A DNA stretch of 64,000 bases from Brevibacillus parabrevis (lineage in GTDB: Bacteria > Bacillota > Bacilli > Brevibacillales > Brevibacillaceae). A program made the translations under genes and the position numbers. Position 1 is the stretch's first letter; every line of letters begins with the position of its first letter. The notes under the pieces are model-generated. The model was given only the letters and a program-made list of their open reading frames with translations. It ran no database searches and had not been told where the DNA came from. The DNA lies in contig NZ_RHHV01000021.1 in NCBI RefSeq assembly GCF_003710905.1, positions 124,001 through 188,000 of the forward strand, written 5' to 3'. Of this stretch, positions 37,893-47,000 are shown piece by piece.

Positions 37893-40302
37893 AGTCTACA
37901 ACGCCAAGCTGCATAATCTGAAAAACATTACAACGACGATTCCCAAGCAGCAATTTATCGTGGTCACGGGAGTCAGCGGGTCGGGGAAATCCAGCTTTAT
38001 TTTTGACACCTTGCATCACGAGGGACAGCGCATTTATTTGGAAGCGCTGGGCATTGCGCACGATGTGCTGCACTACGACTCGTTTGACATGATCCAGGGA
38101 CTGAGTCCGACGATTGCCGTACAGCAGAGAACGGTCAGCAATCTGAACCCGCGATCGGTCGTCGGCTCCGTCACCCGCATCCTCAACTTGTTGGCGATCA
38201 TTTATGCCCAGGAGGGACAACGAGCGGGCAAAGAGGCAAGCCCTTACCAACTGGACGAATTTGTGCCGGGGCTGTTCATGTTCAACTCTCCGCACGGCTC
38301 ATGCCCGGCTTGCGGAGGGCGGGGCAGCGTGGTCGAGGTGAACGTGGAGAAGATTTTGCCGTCTGAGCGCGAAACGATTGAACGCTGGCATCAGTTCGCC
38401 TACCAATTCCCCAACGCGAAAAAAGAGGAAAAGGAGTACGTGTACAAGCGGCTGGACAATTTCACCAAGCACTTTCAGTTGAGCGCGGACACGCCTTTTG
38501 CCGATTTGCCGAGGGAAGCCAAGGAAACGTTTTTGCATTATCGCCCCAAGCGGACGCAGAGCAAAGGCCACCTGATCTTTTACGGAGTCAGTGTCGTCAT
38601 TGAAGAAAAGCTGAAAAAGATCAACGTACAGCAAATTCCCGATCTACAGACGACGCGGCCGTGCACGAGATGCCAAGGGTTCCGGCTTGGACCAAAAGCG
38701 CTTTCCATCACGATCGAAAACAAGCATATCGGACAGCTTAGCCAAATGAACGTAGGCGACCTGGCAGCGTTCCTCCGGCATTACCAGACGGCGCGGCCGC
38801 ATACTCCTTTTATTGCCCATTTGCTTGGAGAGATTTTGCGCAAGCTGGATTGTCTGGAGACGGTCGGCTTGTCCTATTTGAACCTGTATCGCGAAATCCC
38901 GACGCTGAGCGGAGGGGAGACCCAGCGGCTGCACATCATGTCGCATTTGTCGGCTAAGGTCGATTCGATCATCTACATTTTTGACGAGCCTACAGCCGGA
39001 TTGCACGAAAAGGAAAAAGAAAAGATCATCGAAAGCTTTCATCGGTTAAAGCAACAGGGAAATACGGTCATTGTCGTAGAGCATGATGAAAGCGTCATCA
39101 AGCATGCCGACTACATCATCGACTTTGGCCCTTTGGCTGGCCAGCTTGGCGGTACGATCGTCTATCAGGGGAGCTTCCCCGGCTTTCTCCATTCCCGCAA
39201 TTCGATCACTGCCCAGTATTTGCGCGAGAAAAAGCATCCTCGCAAAGAATACGCATGCGGTGTGGACGCGTCCGCTGCCAAGCTGTCGATCCGAAACGCG
39301 CGAACAAACAACCTGAAAAACATCGATGTCGATATACCGCTGCACGCCATCGTCGGAATCAGCGGACTGTCCGGCAGCGGCAAAAGCTCCTTGGTGATCG
39401 ATACGCTCATTCCCAAGCTCCAGTCATCGTTCAAGGCAAAAGCGGGCAAGCAAAAACCGCTGGTGGAGGAAGAAGAGGAGCACGACGACGACTTTGCCCA
39501 TGCGCAAGCCGACGCCAAGCTTTCCGGAGCCGAAAACATTGATGGCTGCATCGTCGTTACGCAAAAGCTGGCACGCCGCCATGAAAATTCTTGCGTAGCC
39601 ACGTTTTTGGGGGTGTGGGACCACATCCGGCATATTTTTTCCATGCAGGAGGAGGCCATCGCCCTTCAGTTTACGCGCAGCTCTTTTTCGTTCAACTCGA
39701 CAGGCTCGTGTCCGGTTTGCAACGGAAACGGGCATATCAAAAGATGGCTGGGGCAGCTGACGTTCAGCGATCCGTGCCCTTCCTGCCGAGGCAAGAGATT
39801 CAAGCAGGAAGTGATGCAAGTTCGCTACAAAGAGCGCACGATCTCCGACATTCTGGAAATGTCGATTTCCGAAGCGCACGAGTTTTTCCAGGATCACGCC
39901 AAAATCAGCAAGATGCTCGGCACAATCGAAGAGCTTGGCATGGGCTATATCCTCATCGGGCAAAGCCTCACTACATTGAGCGGCGGGGAAGCCCAGCGCT
40001 TGAAATTGGCGAGAGAGCTGGGGAAAAGCAGCAAAGGAAGCTACTTGTACATTTTGGATGAACCGACTGTCGGACTCAGCTACTATGACACCGAAAAATT
40101 GCTGGTGATTCTCGGCAAGCTGATCGCAAGCGGGCACTCTGTCCTGCTCATCGAGCACGATCCGTACGTGCTCTCCTATTGTGACTACTTGATCGAGCTG
40201 GGACCAGGCGCGGGCCACAAGGGCGGCGAAATCATCGCCAAAGGAGCGCCCGCAGAAATCAAGAAGCTGGCTGGCTCGATGATCGCTCCCTTTTTGGAAT
40301 AA
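37882..40302 (+). CDS. UvrA-like ABC ATPase, probable self-resistance protein
   Basis: 806 residues from GTG 37882 (GGAG at 37873-37876), overlapping the preceding gene by 11 bases. Two ABC ATPase units: Walker A GVSGSGKSS, signature LSGGETQR and Walker B IYIFDEPTAGLH in the first; GLSGSGKSS, LSGGEAQR and LYILDEPTVGLS in the second. Zinc-binding CxxC pairs are present in both (CPACGGRG/CTRCQGFR and CPVCNGNG/CPSCRGKR). It is clearly shorter than housekeeping UvrA (about 940 residues), as in the UvrA2/DrrC group found in antibiotic producers, where DrrC protects against daunorubicin. An acidic insert (EEEEEHDDDF, near 39466) is unusual. The likely job is to recognise or displace the product from DNA. 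That the product acts on DNA is inference from this gene only. Confidence 0.9.
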   Translation: MHIEVYNAKLHNLKNITTTIPKQQFIVVTGVSGSGKSSFIFDTLHHEGQRIYLEALGIAHDVLHYDSFDMIQGLSPTIAVQQRTVSNLNPRSVVGSVTRILNLLAIIYAQEGQRAGKEASPYQLDEFVPGLFMFNSPHGSCPACGGRGSVVEVNVEKILPSERETIERWHQFAYQFPNAKKEEKEYVYKRLDNFTKHFQLSADTPFADLPREAKETFLHYRPKRTQSKGHLIFYGVSVVIEEKLKKINVQQIPDLQTTRPCTRCQGFRLGPKALSITIENKHIGQLSQMNVGDLAAFLRHYQTARPHTPFIAHLLGEILRKLDCLETVGLSYLNLYREIPTLSGGETQRLHIMSHLSAKVDSIIYIFDEPTAGLHEKEKEKIIESFHRLKQQGNTVIVVEHDESVIKHADYIIDFGPLAGQLGGTIVYQGSFPGFLHSRNSITAQYLREKKHPRKEYACGVDASAAKLSIRNARTNNLKNIDVDIPLHAIVGISGLSGSGKSSLVIDTLIPKLQSSFKAKAGKQKPLVEEEEEHDDDFAHAQADAKLSGAENIDGCIVVTQKLARRHENSCVATFLGVWDHIRHIFSMQEEAIALQFTRSSFSFNSTGSCPVCNGNGHIKRWLGQLTFSDPCPSCRGKRFKQEVMQVRYKERTISDILEMSISEAHEFFQDHAKISKMLGTIEELGMGYILIGQSLTTLSGGEAQRLKLARELGKSSKGSYLYILDEPTVGLSYYDTEKLLVILGKLIASGHSVLLIEHDPYVLSYCDYLIELGPGAGHKGGEIIAKGAPAEIKKLAGSMIAPFLE

Positions 40303-40368
40303 AAGGCACAGCTTGCTTGTAGCCATGCACGAAAAATCCTGATTCGAAACGGAAAAGAGGAGATGCTT

Positions 40369-41397
40369 GTGAAGAGCGTAACGCTGCCAGTCGTCCAGCC
40401 GCCCATTTACGGCTATCAATTTTTTGCCTTTCCTCTATGTATCGTCTTGCAGGACAAACGAAGTCTGCCCTGGCTATACAGCAATTTTATCCAGGTGTGC
40501 TTCGACAAGCGCCCTGATCCGCCTGTTCCGTTTACCTTTTACATTCACGACTACACGCTGAATCCATGGCTGCACGTCGAGCAATTGCAGCGGGGCACGA
40601 TGGGCATCGTCAACAGAAACATCGTCGATTTCGTTCGCGATTGCCTCTTGGAAGGCTACTATGTGTACCTGAATGTCGATGAGTTTTACATTCCCGAGCG
40701 CGCGGTCTATCAAAAAAGCCATTTCTCCCACGATGTGCTGGTGCACGGAGTCGATCTTCAGAACGAAACCTTTCAATTGCTCGGCTTTACAGACAAACAG
40801 ATGCTGGCCACGACGAGCGCGTCCTTCCAAGACTTTGCGCTGGCGTATGACAGCATCGCCCAGATTGATCACCAGGCCGTTTGCAATCGTATCTACTTGT
40901 ACAAGGTGAAGGATGCGGGAGCGTATGAGTTTGATCTGGCATTGGTGCAGGAAACGCTGGAAGAATATTTGAAGTCGAGCAACACGTCCAGGCGATTTCG
41001 CATGGTTGCCAATCCGTGGGATCATTGCGCCTACGGATTGGACACCTATCCGTGCCTGCAAGACTATTACGAGCGCTTGCTTGCGGGCAAGGCCAGCCTC
41101 GACGTTCGTCACGTCCACAGCTTGTGGGAGCACAAAAGCTTGATGGTAGCCCGGATCAAGTACATGGAGGAACACACCGACTATCTGACCTCGCCCAATC
41201 AGCTTCGTGCGGCGTATGGCGAGATTGAGCGCAAAGCGCGGAATACGCGCAATCTCATGCTGAAATTTTACATGCAGCAGGAAGAGGCGACCTTGCATAA
41301 AATCATGCGGTATCTCGATGAACTAGCGGAAGCGGAAGCGCTGGCGATCGAGGAGTTTTTGAGCGTGCTGAAAAGGCATCAGCCGCAACTATTGTAG
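40369..41397 (+). CDS. BtrH-like (papain/C39-fold) protein, putative acyltransferase
   Basis: 342 residues from GTG 40369, 6 bases after AGGAG (40358-40362); the ATG at 40363 directly abuts that site. I recognise the layout only loosely. An N-terminal 160-residue region contains GYYVYLNVDEFYIP and then SHDVLVHGVD, followed by FQLLGF and an FALAY segment, the pattern seen in butirosin BtrH-type and C39-like proteins of Bacilli, with His in SHDVLVHG as a candidate catalytic residue. Possible nucleophiles are the Cys in FPLCIVL and in QVCFDK; neither is certain. The C-terminal half is helical and charged. In butirosin BtrH moves an acyl group from a free-standing ACP to the acceptor. Here a free-standing ACP and a luciferase-like monooxygenase follow directly, supporting a similar role. 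Confidence 0.55.
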   Translation: MKSVTLPVVQPPIYGYQFFAFPLCIVLQDKRSLPWLYSNFIQVCFDKRPDPPVPFTFYIHDYTLNPWLHVEQLQRGTMGIVNRNIVDFVRDCLLEGYYVYLNVDEFYIPERAVYQKSHFSHDVLVHGVDLQNETFQLLGFTDKQMLATTSASFQDFALAYDSIAQIDHQAVCNRIYLYKVKDAGAYEFDLALVQETLEEYLKSSNTSRRFRMVANPWDHCAYGLDTYPCLQDYYERLLAGKASLDVRHVHSLWEHKSLMVARIKYMEEHTDYLTSPNQLRAAYGEIERKARNTRNLMLKFYMQQEEATLHKIMRYLDELAEAEALAIEEFLSVLKRHQPQLL

Positions 41398-41477
41398 TTT
41401 TTCGCGTTTCCTCGGCCGTTTGCCCAAGCAGAGCAAAGTCTTTTCTATTTTCCAAACAATGAACGGAGGATACTTGG

Positions 41478-41762
41478 ATGATAACCAAAAACGAAATTGA
41501 AGAAAAATTGGTGCACATCTACATGAGCCAGATGCAAGAGCTGCAAGTAGGTCCAGAACAAGTGCAGCAGAGCGGAATTGATTTCTCTTCCCAGCACATT
41601 CGCTTGCAGGATGTCGGGATCAACTCGCTCGGCTTTATTCGCTTGGTGGTAGCGATTGAAAACGAATTTGGGTTTCAATTTGACGATGACATGTTAAATG
41701 TCGAACTTTTTGAAACGATCCAGCAGTTGATTGCCTACATCGAGGGCAAAGTGAGCCAGTAA
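41478..41762 (+). CDS. Free-standing acyl carrier protein
   Basis: 94 residues with a strong site CGGAGG upstream of the ATG. The sequence has the carrier-protein fold, with the phosphopantetheine Ser in DVGINSLGFIRLV (near 41621) and an acidic helix (FQFDDDMLNVELFET) after it. It is separate from the megasynthases and sits between the BtrH-like protein and the flavin monooxygenase, so it most likely tethers the substrate that those two enzymes act on, as BtrI does in butirosin biosynthesis. It could instead carry malonyl to AT-less modules, but no AT or KS lies beside it. The DxGINSL form is closer to discrete ACPs than to the LGGDS form used by the carriers in the large proteins here. Confidence 0.9.
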   Translation: MITKNEIEEKLVHIYMSQMQELQVGPEQVQQSGIDFSSQHIRLQDVGINSLGFIRLVVAIENEFGFQFDDDMLNVELFETIQQLIAYIEGKVSQ

Positions 41763-41824
41763 GACGCCAACCGCTCGGCTCTTTTGCCAGAGCATATCAT
41801 TTCTTTTGAAAGGTGGAAAAACCG

Positions 41825-42802
41825 ATGAAATTTTATGCAGATTTACCGATGTGGCTCCATCACAATGACCAAAATCAGCTCCAGATCATCCATGAGGCCG
41901 CGAATTTGCTGGAGGCAAACGGCTTTACCGGGTCCTTGCTGTTTTATCAGCACACGACTCTCGATCCGTGGATTGTGGCGACCAGCACCTTACAGGCTAC
42001 GAAGGAGCATTTGCCGATCATCGCCTTGCAGCCAAATACGATTCCGCCGTTCACAGCAGCGAAAATGATCCACTCGCTTGTTCATTTGTTCGGGCGCAAG
42101 GTGGCGCTAAATATGATCCCCGGTCAATCGCCATCGGAGCTTAGACAAGTCCATGATACGGTTCCGGCCGAAGAGCGGTTTGATCGGCTGGTCGAATATA
42201 TCGAGATTTTGCGAGCCTTGCTCGACTCGAATGAGCCTTTGACCTACGAAGGCAAATACTTCACCTATCATGACCTGCAAGTGTTTGCCAAGGTCGAGGA
42301 AGATTTGAAGCCGATTATTTTTATGCCAGGCGCTTCCACTTTGTTTCAAAAGGCTGCCCACCAGTCGGTCGATGTCGCCATCCAGTTGGCAAGCCCGGTC
42401 TCGCAGCTTGTCAAAAGCTTTGACATTCTTTACGACTCCCATGTGGAATTGTGTTGCCGGCTGGGGATTATCGCGCGCCCGACTTCTCAGGAAGCGCTGG
42501 AGATTGCCAAAGAGGAAGTTCCGATGCGCTTCATGCAAATTGTGAAAAAGCAGGGGAGAATGGCCGGATTTTATACGGAAGAAGAAGAGCGGATTTATTT
42601 TCCTGTCGAGCAAGGCAAGGCGTTCCGCGGACCGTTGCTGGTCGGCTCTTACGACGAGGTGGCGAGCTATTTCCGCCAATACAAAGAGCTGGGAATCAAG
42701 CATGTCATTTTAAGCTGCATACGTTCCCAGGAAGATTTGCATCATGTGAGACAGGTGCTTGATCGAGCAGGCGTGATGGACGCGGTTCAGCCTGTTTCCT
42801 AA
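41825..42802 (+). CDS. Luciferase-like FMN-dependent monooxygenase
   Basis: 325 residues from ATG 41825, 7 bases after AAAGGTGG. The overall pattern is that of the bacterial luciferase/alkanesulfonate monooxygenase family: a TIM-barrel start (MKFYADLPMWLHH), LEANGFTGSLLFYQHTTLDPW, HLPIIALQPNTIPPFTAAKMIHSL, GRKVALNMIPGQS, RFDRLVEYIEILRALL, and LTYEGKYFTYHDLQ. These enzymes use reduced FMN from a separate reductase, and none is encoded nearby. Members in trans-AT and butirosin-type pathways hydroxylate carrier-bound chains (BtrO) or insert oxygen in Baeyer-Villiger fashion. It follows the free ACP by 62 bases and ends the first long transcription unit. The actual substrate cannot be read from sequence. 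Confidence 0.88.
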   Translation: MKFYADLPMWLHHNDQNQLQIIHEAANLLEANGFTGSLLFYQHTTLDPWIVATSTLQATKEHLPIIALQPNTIPPFTAAKMIHSLVHLFGRKVALNMIPGQSPSELRQVHDTVPAEERFDRLVEYIEILRALLDSNEPLTYEGKYFTYHDLQVFAKVEEDLKPIIFMPGASTLFQKAAHQSVDVAIQLASPVSQLVKSFDILYDSHVELCCRLGIIARPTSQEALEIAKEEVPMRFMQIVKKQGRMAGFYTEEEERIYFPVEQGKAFRGPLLVGSYDEVASYFRQYKELGIKHVILSCIRSQEDLHHVRQVLDRAGVMDAVQPVS

Positions 42803-42884
42803 AAACAGCCAACCTTTCCTCGCATTGACAAGGAGGACGGGCATGAGGTAGTATATTCGTAATGGTTTCCATATAAATGCATTT

Positions 42885-42913
42885 TTGTTATTTTGAACTA
42901 TACATGATATACG
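42885..42913 (+). promoter_or_regulatory. Possible sigma-A-type promoter
   Basis: TTGTTA at 42885-42890 and TATACG at 42908-42913 are separated by 17 bases, each matching 4 of 6 consensus positions. Transcription would start at about 42920, inside the left arm of the large inverted repeat, which would leave an untranslated leader of about 280 bases before the thioesterase gene. Matches of this quality can occur by chance in AT-rich DNA. Confidence 0.3.
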
Positions 42914-42916
42914 GTG

Positions 42917-42963
42917 ATTTTAGAAAGATAACTTTAGCCAGACAAAAGTTATCTTTCTAAAAT
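42917..42963 (+). repeat. Perfect 19-bp inverted repeat, 9-base loop
   Basis: Left arm 42917-42935 (ATTTTAGAAAGATAACTTT), loop 42936-42944, right arm 42945-42963, an exact reverse complement. The stem is almost all A and T, so it is not a typical GC-rich terminator, though a TTTATTT stretch follows. It may be a two-way terminator for the upstream unit, an operator, since it begins 4 bases after the putative -10 box, or a leader hairpin. Confidence 0.8.
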
Positions 42964-43105
42964 TTATTTGTGATAAAACTTGCCCTGCCAGATGAAAGCG
43001 AACGAGAGGGAAAGTTTTTTCCTATATCCTCGTCAAAACAACCTGATGTATTTTATTGAAGCTTAGGCACATTAGAGTAACTCAGGGGCCATACGACATG
43101 GTGTA

Positions 43106-43126
43106 GTGTATACAGATTCGATACAC
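43106..43126 (+). promoter_or_regulatory. Small inverted repeat upstream of thioesterase gene
   Basis: GTGTAT (43106-43111) and ATACAC (43121-43126) form 6-base arms around a 9-base centre, about 70 bases before the thioesterase start. The shape would suit a dimeric regulator, but a repeat this short is weak evidence. Confidence 0.2.
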
Positions 43127-43196
43127 GAAATGGCGGAGCTATGCCCGAAAATAGGCTTGATCAATCATGCTTGGCTTGAACAAAGGGGAAAACAAA

Positions 43197-43919
43197 GTGG
43201 AAAATAATAGCGGCTCTATGGATTGCATGAAGTTGTTTTGCTTGCCGTATGCAGGCGGATCGGCCACTGCTTTTAGCAAGTGGAAACGGGGGCTGGACCC
43301 AAGAATTGAGCTGGTGCCAGTAGAGCTGGCGGGAAGAGGGCGGCGTTTTCGCGAACCTTTTTATCCTTCCTTGCCAGATGGTGTCAAAGACATTTTTCCG
43401 TTTATCAGGGAGCAGAACGGCGATGGCGAATACTCGTTGTTTGGACACAGCATGGGAACGCTGTACATTTGTGAACTGATGAACCAAATCTGCGAGCACG
43501 GCTGGAAAAAGCCGCGCCATCTGTTTTTATCCGGGATGTATCCCCCGCATATTCGCGACAAGAAAAAGATTCATCACTTGCCGGATGACGAGTTCATCCA
43601 GGAAATCATCCAGCTTGGCGGCACGCCCAAGGAAGTGGCGGAAAACCGGGAGCTGATGCAAATTTTCACGCCTGTTCTGCGGGGCGACTACAAAAACGTC
43701 GAAAACTATTTGCTGGAAGCGGCCCCGGAAATGTGGGACATCAATGTGACGGTTTTGACAGGCGATGACGATGACCTCGTGACGGCAGACGATATTAGCC
43801 AATGGAGAGCGTACACAAGCGAATCCTGTACGATCGTGACCCTCCACGGCGGACATTTTTTCATCCACGAGGAAGAAGAGAAAGTGATTGAAATTATCAA
43901 TCGCACCTTAACTGCATAA
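43197..43919 (+). CDS. Type II thioesterase
   Basis: 240 residues from GTG 43197, 7 bases after AAAGGGGA; an in-frame ATG at 43167 has no comparable site. Alpha/beta-hydrolase of the RifR/GrsT family: FCLPYAGGSATAF with the oxyanion region, ELAGRGRRF, nucleophile Ser in GHSMG (near 43447), the catalytic Asp expected in the LTGDDDDLV segment, and His in GGHFFIHE. These enzymes remove wrongly primed or stalled acyl groups from carrier proteins. A line with four dead ATs and extender loading in trans would have particular need of this editing. It stands apart, with the AT-rich gap before it and a terminator after it. Confidence 0.93.
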   Translation: MENNSGSMDCMKLFCLPYAGGSATAFSKWKRGLDPRIELVPVELAGRGRRFREPFYPSLPDGVKDIFPFIREQNGDGEYSLFGHSMGTLYICELMNQICEHGWKKPRHLFLSGMYPPHIRDKKKIHHLPDDEFIQEIIQLGGTPKEVAENRELMQIFTPVLRGDYKNVENYLLEAAPEMWDINVTVLTGDDDDLVTADDISQWRAYTSESCTIVTLHGGHFFIHEEEEKVIEIINRTLTA

Positions 43920-43940
43920 GACGCGCGTATGCGAGCAGCT

Positions 43941-43979
43941 AACCCTTGCCAGTGACTGGTGAAGGGTTCGTTTTATTTT
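43941..43979 (+). terminator. Intrinsic terminator after thioesterase gene
   Basis: AACCCTTGCCAG (43941-43952) pairs with CTGGTGAAGGGTT (43956-43968) around a TGA loop, with one bulged base and a G-U pair, and is followed by TTTTATTTT. It starts about 20 bases after the thioesterase stop. The next synthase gene begins only 40 bases beyond it. Confidence 0.8.
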
Positions 43980-44018
43980 GGCTGTAAACAAATTTGAAAA
44001 GGGAAATGGGAGTTTACC

Positions 44019-47000
44019 ATGGGGCATAAATACGACGATCAGACGTATACAGGGCTGGAAATCGCTGTCATTGGCATGGATTGCAAATTTCCAAAAGCAA
44101 ATGATGCCAACCAATTTTGGGACAATCTCAAAAATGGAGTCGAAGGGATCTCGTTTTTTTCCGAGGAGGAAATGCTGCAATCCGGAATCGATCCAGCGCT
44201 ATGCAACGACCCGAATTATGTAAAAGCAAAAGGGTATCTGGAAGGGATCGACCAGTTTGACTCGGCCTTCTTTGATTATACCCCCCGTGAAGCAACCGTA
44301 CTGGACCCGCAAATCAGAGTTTTTCACGAAGTGGTCCTAAACGCCCTGGAGCATGCGGGCTACAATCCTGAGGTGTACAAAGGCCAGATCGGCTTGTACG
44401 CAGGAAGTACCGAAAATGTAAACTGGCTGCTGAGACAAATGCTCGCTAATGAGAACCCCACTTTCAATGTAAGCTTTCGCGAGTACCTGTGCACATCTAT
44501 TTCCTACAAGTTAAAGTTGAAAGGTCCAAGCGTCTCCGTGCTGAGCGCTTGCTCGACGTCGCTGGTTGCCGTTCACCTGGCCAGCCAGGCTTTGCTAAAC
44601 GGCGAGTGCAGTATCGCGGTTGCGGGCGGTGTCCACATCTCCCTCCCGTCGAAAAAAGGCTACTACTATTCCGACGACCTCATTTACTCGCCAGATGGTC
44701 ATTGCCGCGCCTTTGACGCCTCTTCCGCAGGGACGCTCATCAGTGACGGCGCGGGAGTGGTCGTCTTGAAAACGTTGCAGGACGCGATCAAGGACCAGGA
44801 TCATATTTACGCCGTCATCAAAGGATCAGCGATCAATAACGACGGCCATCGCAAGGCTGGTTTTTCTGCCCCGAGCATTCAAGGGCAAAAAGAAGTCATC
44901 GAAGCAGCGCTCCAGATGGCGGAAGTGGATGCGGAATCCATCACCATGGTAGAAGCCCACGGGACCGGGACGAAAATTGGTGATTCCATCGAAGTCGAAG
45001 CGCTCAAACGAGCTTTTCAAACGAATAAAAAGGCGTACTGCGCGATCGGCTCGGTAAAGTCGAGCATTGGGCACCTGAATGAAGCGGCTGGGATTGCAGG
45101 CTTGATCAAAACGATTCTTTCGTTGGACAACAAACAAATTCCCCCGTCGCTTCATGTGCTCAATCCGAATCCGAAAATCGAGTTCGAGAATACGCCGTTT
45201 TACATCAATCATTCCTTGCGCGACTGGAATCAGGCAGCCACTCCGCGCCGGGCAGCCGTCAGCTCCTTTGGCATCGGCGGGACGAATGCGCATGTCATTT
45301 TGGAAGAAGCGCCCATACGCGAAAAGCGAGCAGCCACAGAGGAAGCTCGCTTGTTTGTCTTTTCCGCCAAAACGAAAACGGCTTTGCAGGAGCAAATCAG
45401 CCGCTTCAAAAGCCACCTGAAGCAACAGCCCAATATCGACCTGCGCGATGCCGCATATACGCTGCAAGCAGGGAGAATGGCTTTGTCCAATCGTGCTTAT
45501 TTGATTGCGCGAAGTTATCAGGAGCTGCTTCTGCAATTGGATGCGAAAAGTCTTCCGCTCCGCACCGTGGAAAAGGGGGAAGCGACTGCCCTGTATCTCG
45601 TGCCGGAGATTAGCGGGGATGCGCACATCGCGCAACTTGCGCTCGCACTGTACCAAAACTACCGACCGTTTCGAGAGGAAATGACGCAATGTCTGGGCAA
45701 AATCGGTTCGCACAGCAAGCTGGATTTGCAACAGTTGTTTGCTCCGGGGGTAAAGGACGCGACACAGCTTCGAGCGATCCACTTCCTGTTTGTATATGCC
45801 TTTGCAAAAGTCACGTTCGCTTGCCAGGAGCAGCCTTTCGGAATCGTTGGCTTCCGAAGCGGAAATTTCGTAGCGGTCACGCTGGCAGAGGCAGTAGCGC
45901 TTGAGCATGCTTTTGTTGCTTTCCTGGATAACGAGATCACAGCGATTACGGAGAACCCGATTTCCCAACCGCGCATCCCGCTGTTTTCTGCCGGAAACGG
46001 CGAAAAGCTGTTCCGCGAGCATTGCCAGGATCGCAGCTTTTGGCATGCAGCGCTGACTGCGCCGCTCTCGTTTGCAGCCGGGCTTGCCGCTCTTTGCCAA
46101 ACGCCGAAGACGATCGTCGCTTTCCTAGGAAATAACACAGAAACGGCAGGCGATTACGCTGGCTTGCCTGTGCAGGAATGGGTTTCGTTGTCTGTGTGTG
46201 AAGCTGCTGTTTGGACATGGATCGGGGAGCTGTGGAGCAGGGGAGCAACTATCCATTGGGAAGCGTTGCATAAACGAGCGGAAAAAGGGCGGATTCCGTT
46301 GCCTACGTATCCTTTTGAGCGGAATCGCTACTTTTTGGATGATGACCCGGTAAAGCTGGGGAACGCGTTTTTGCAGCAAATAAAGGAGCAGGCGTCGGCG
46401 CAAAAGGATGCCGCCGATTGGTATTACGCACCGACATGGAAACGGGCGGCGTTTTCAGAATCGTCCGCAAAGTCTGCGCCAAAGCTGCGGCGGTCCGCAA
46501 TCATTTTCCACGATACAAGGCTGGACGAAGCGGTTGTGGAAGCGTGCAAGCGCCATTTTGAGCAGCCCTTTTTTGTAGCCCGGAACGGCGCTCCTGTCGC
46601 TGGGGCTGACAACGGATACGGGCTGGCAGATAACAGCAAAGCAGCCTACCAAGATGCTTTGCAAGCGTTTGATCAGAAAGCGCAAGCGGAACCGGATGCG
46701 ATCCTGTACTTCTCGCTTTCAGAAGAAGACTTCGTGGAAGAGGATCAGGAGCAAGCAGAGCGCATGCTGGAAGCAACCTACGACAGTCTCCTGCATCTCG
46801 TACAAGCGCTGGATGAACGGGATGGCTCGACGGCGATTCAACTTGCTGTCGTGGCGAATCGTCTCTTTGATGTGCTCGGCAGCGAAGAGATTAACCCTTG
46901 GAAAGCGACGCTGCTTGGCCTCGTTCGCGGCATTCCGTTGGAGTTTCCCGATCGAAGCTGCCAGTTGATCGATATTTCCGGCCAGGAGCAGCTTGTCGCT

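Larger units (their letters stand above)
42803..43196 (+). other. Non-coding gap, AT-rich, regulatory
   Basis: This 394-base stretch is the only long non-coding gap in the window and is visibly richer in A and T than the genes around it. I see no credible gene in either direction. It holds a possible promoter, a perfect 19-bp inverted repeat and a smaller inverted repeat, listed separately. It divides the upstream unit, which ends with the monooxygenase, from the thioesterase gene. Confidence 0.7.

Noticed and set aside
42803-43196. AT-rich gap as an insertion sequence or miniature mobile element
   Set aside because: No transposase fragment and no target-site duplication is visible around the inverted repeat. 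A regulatory or terminator role is simpler, although a genome-wide copy count could change this.
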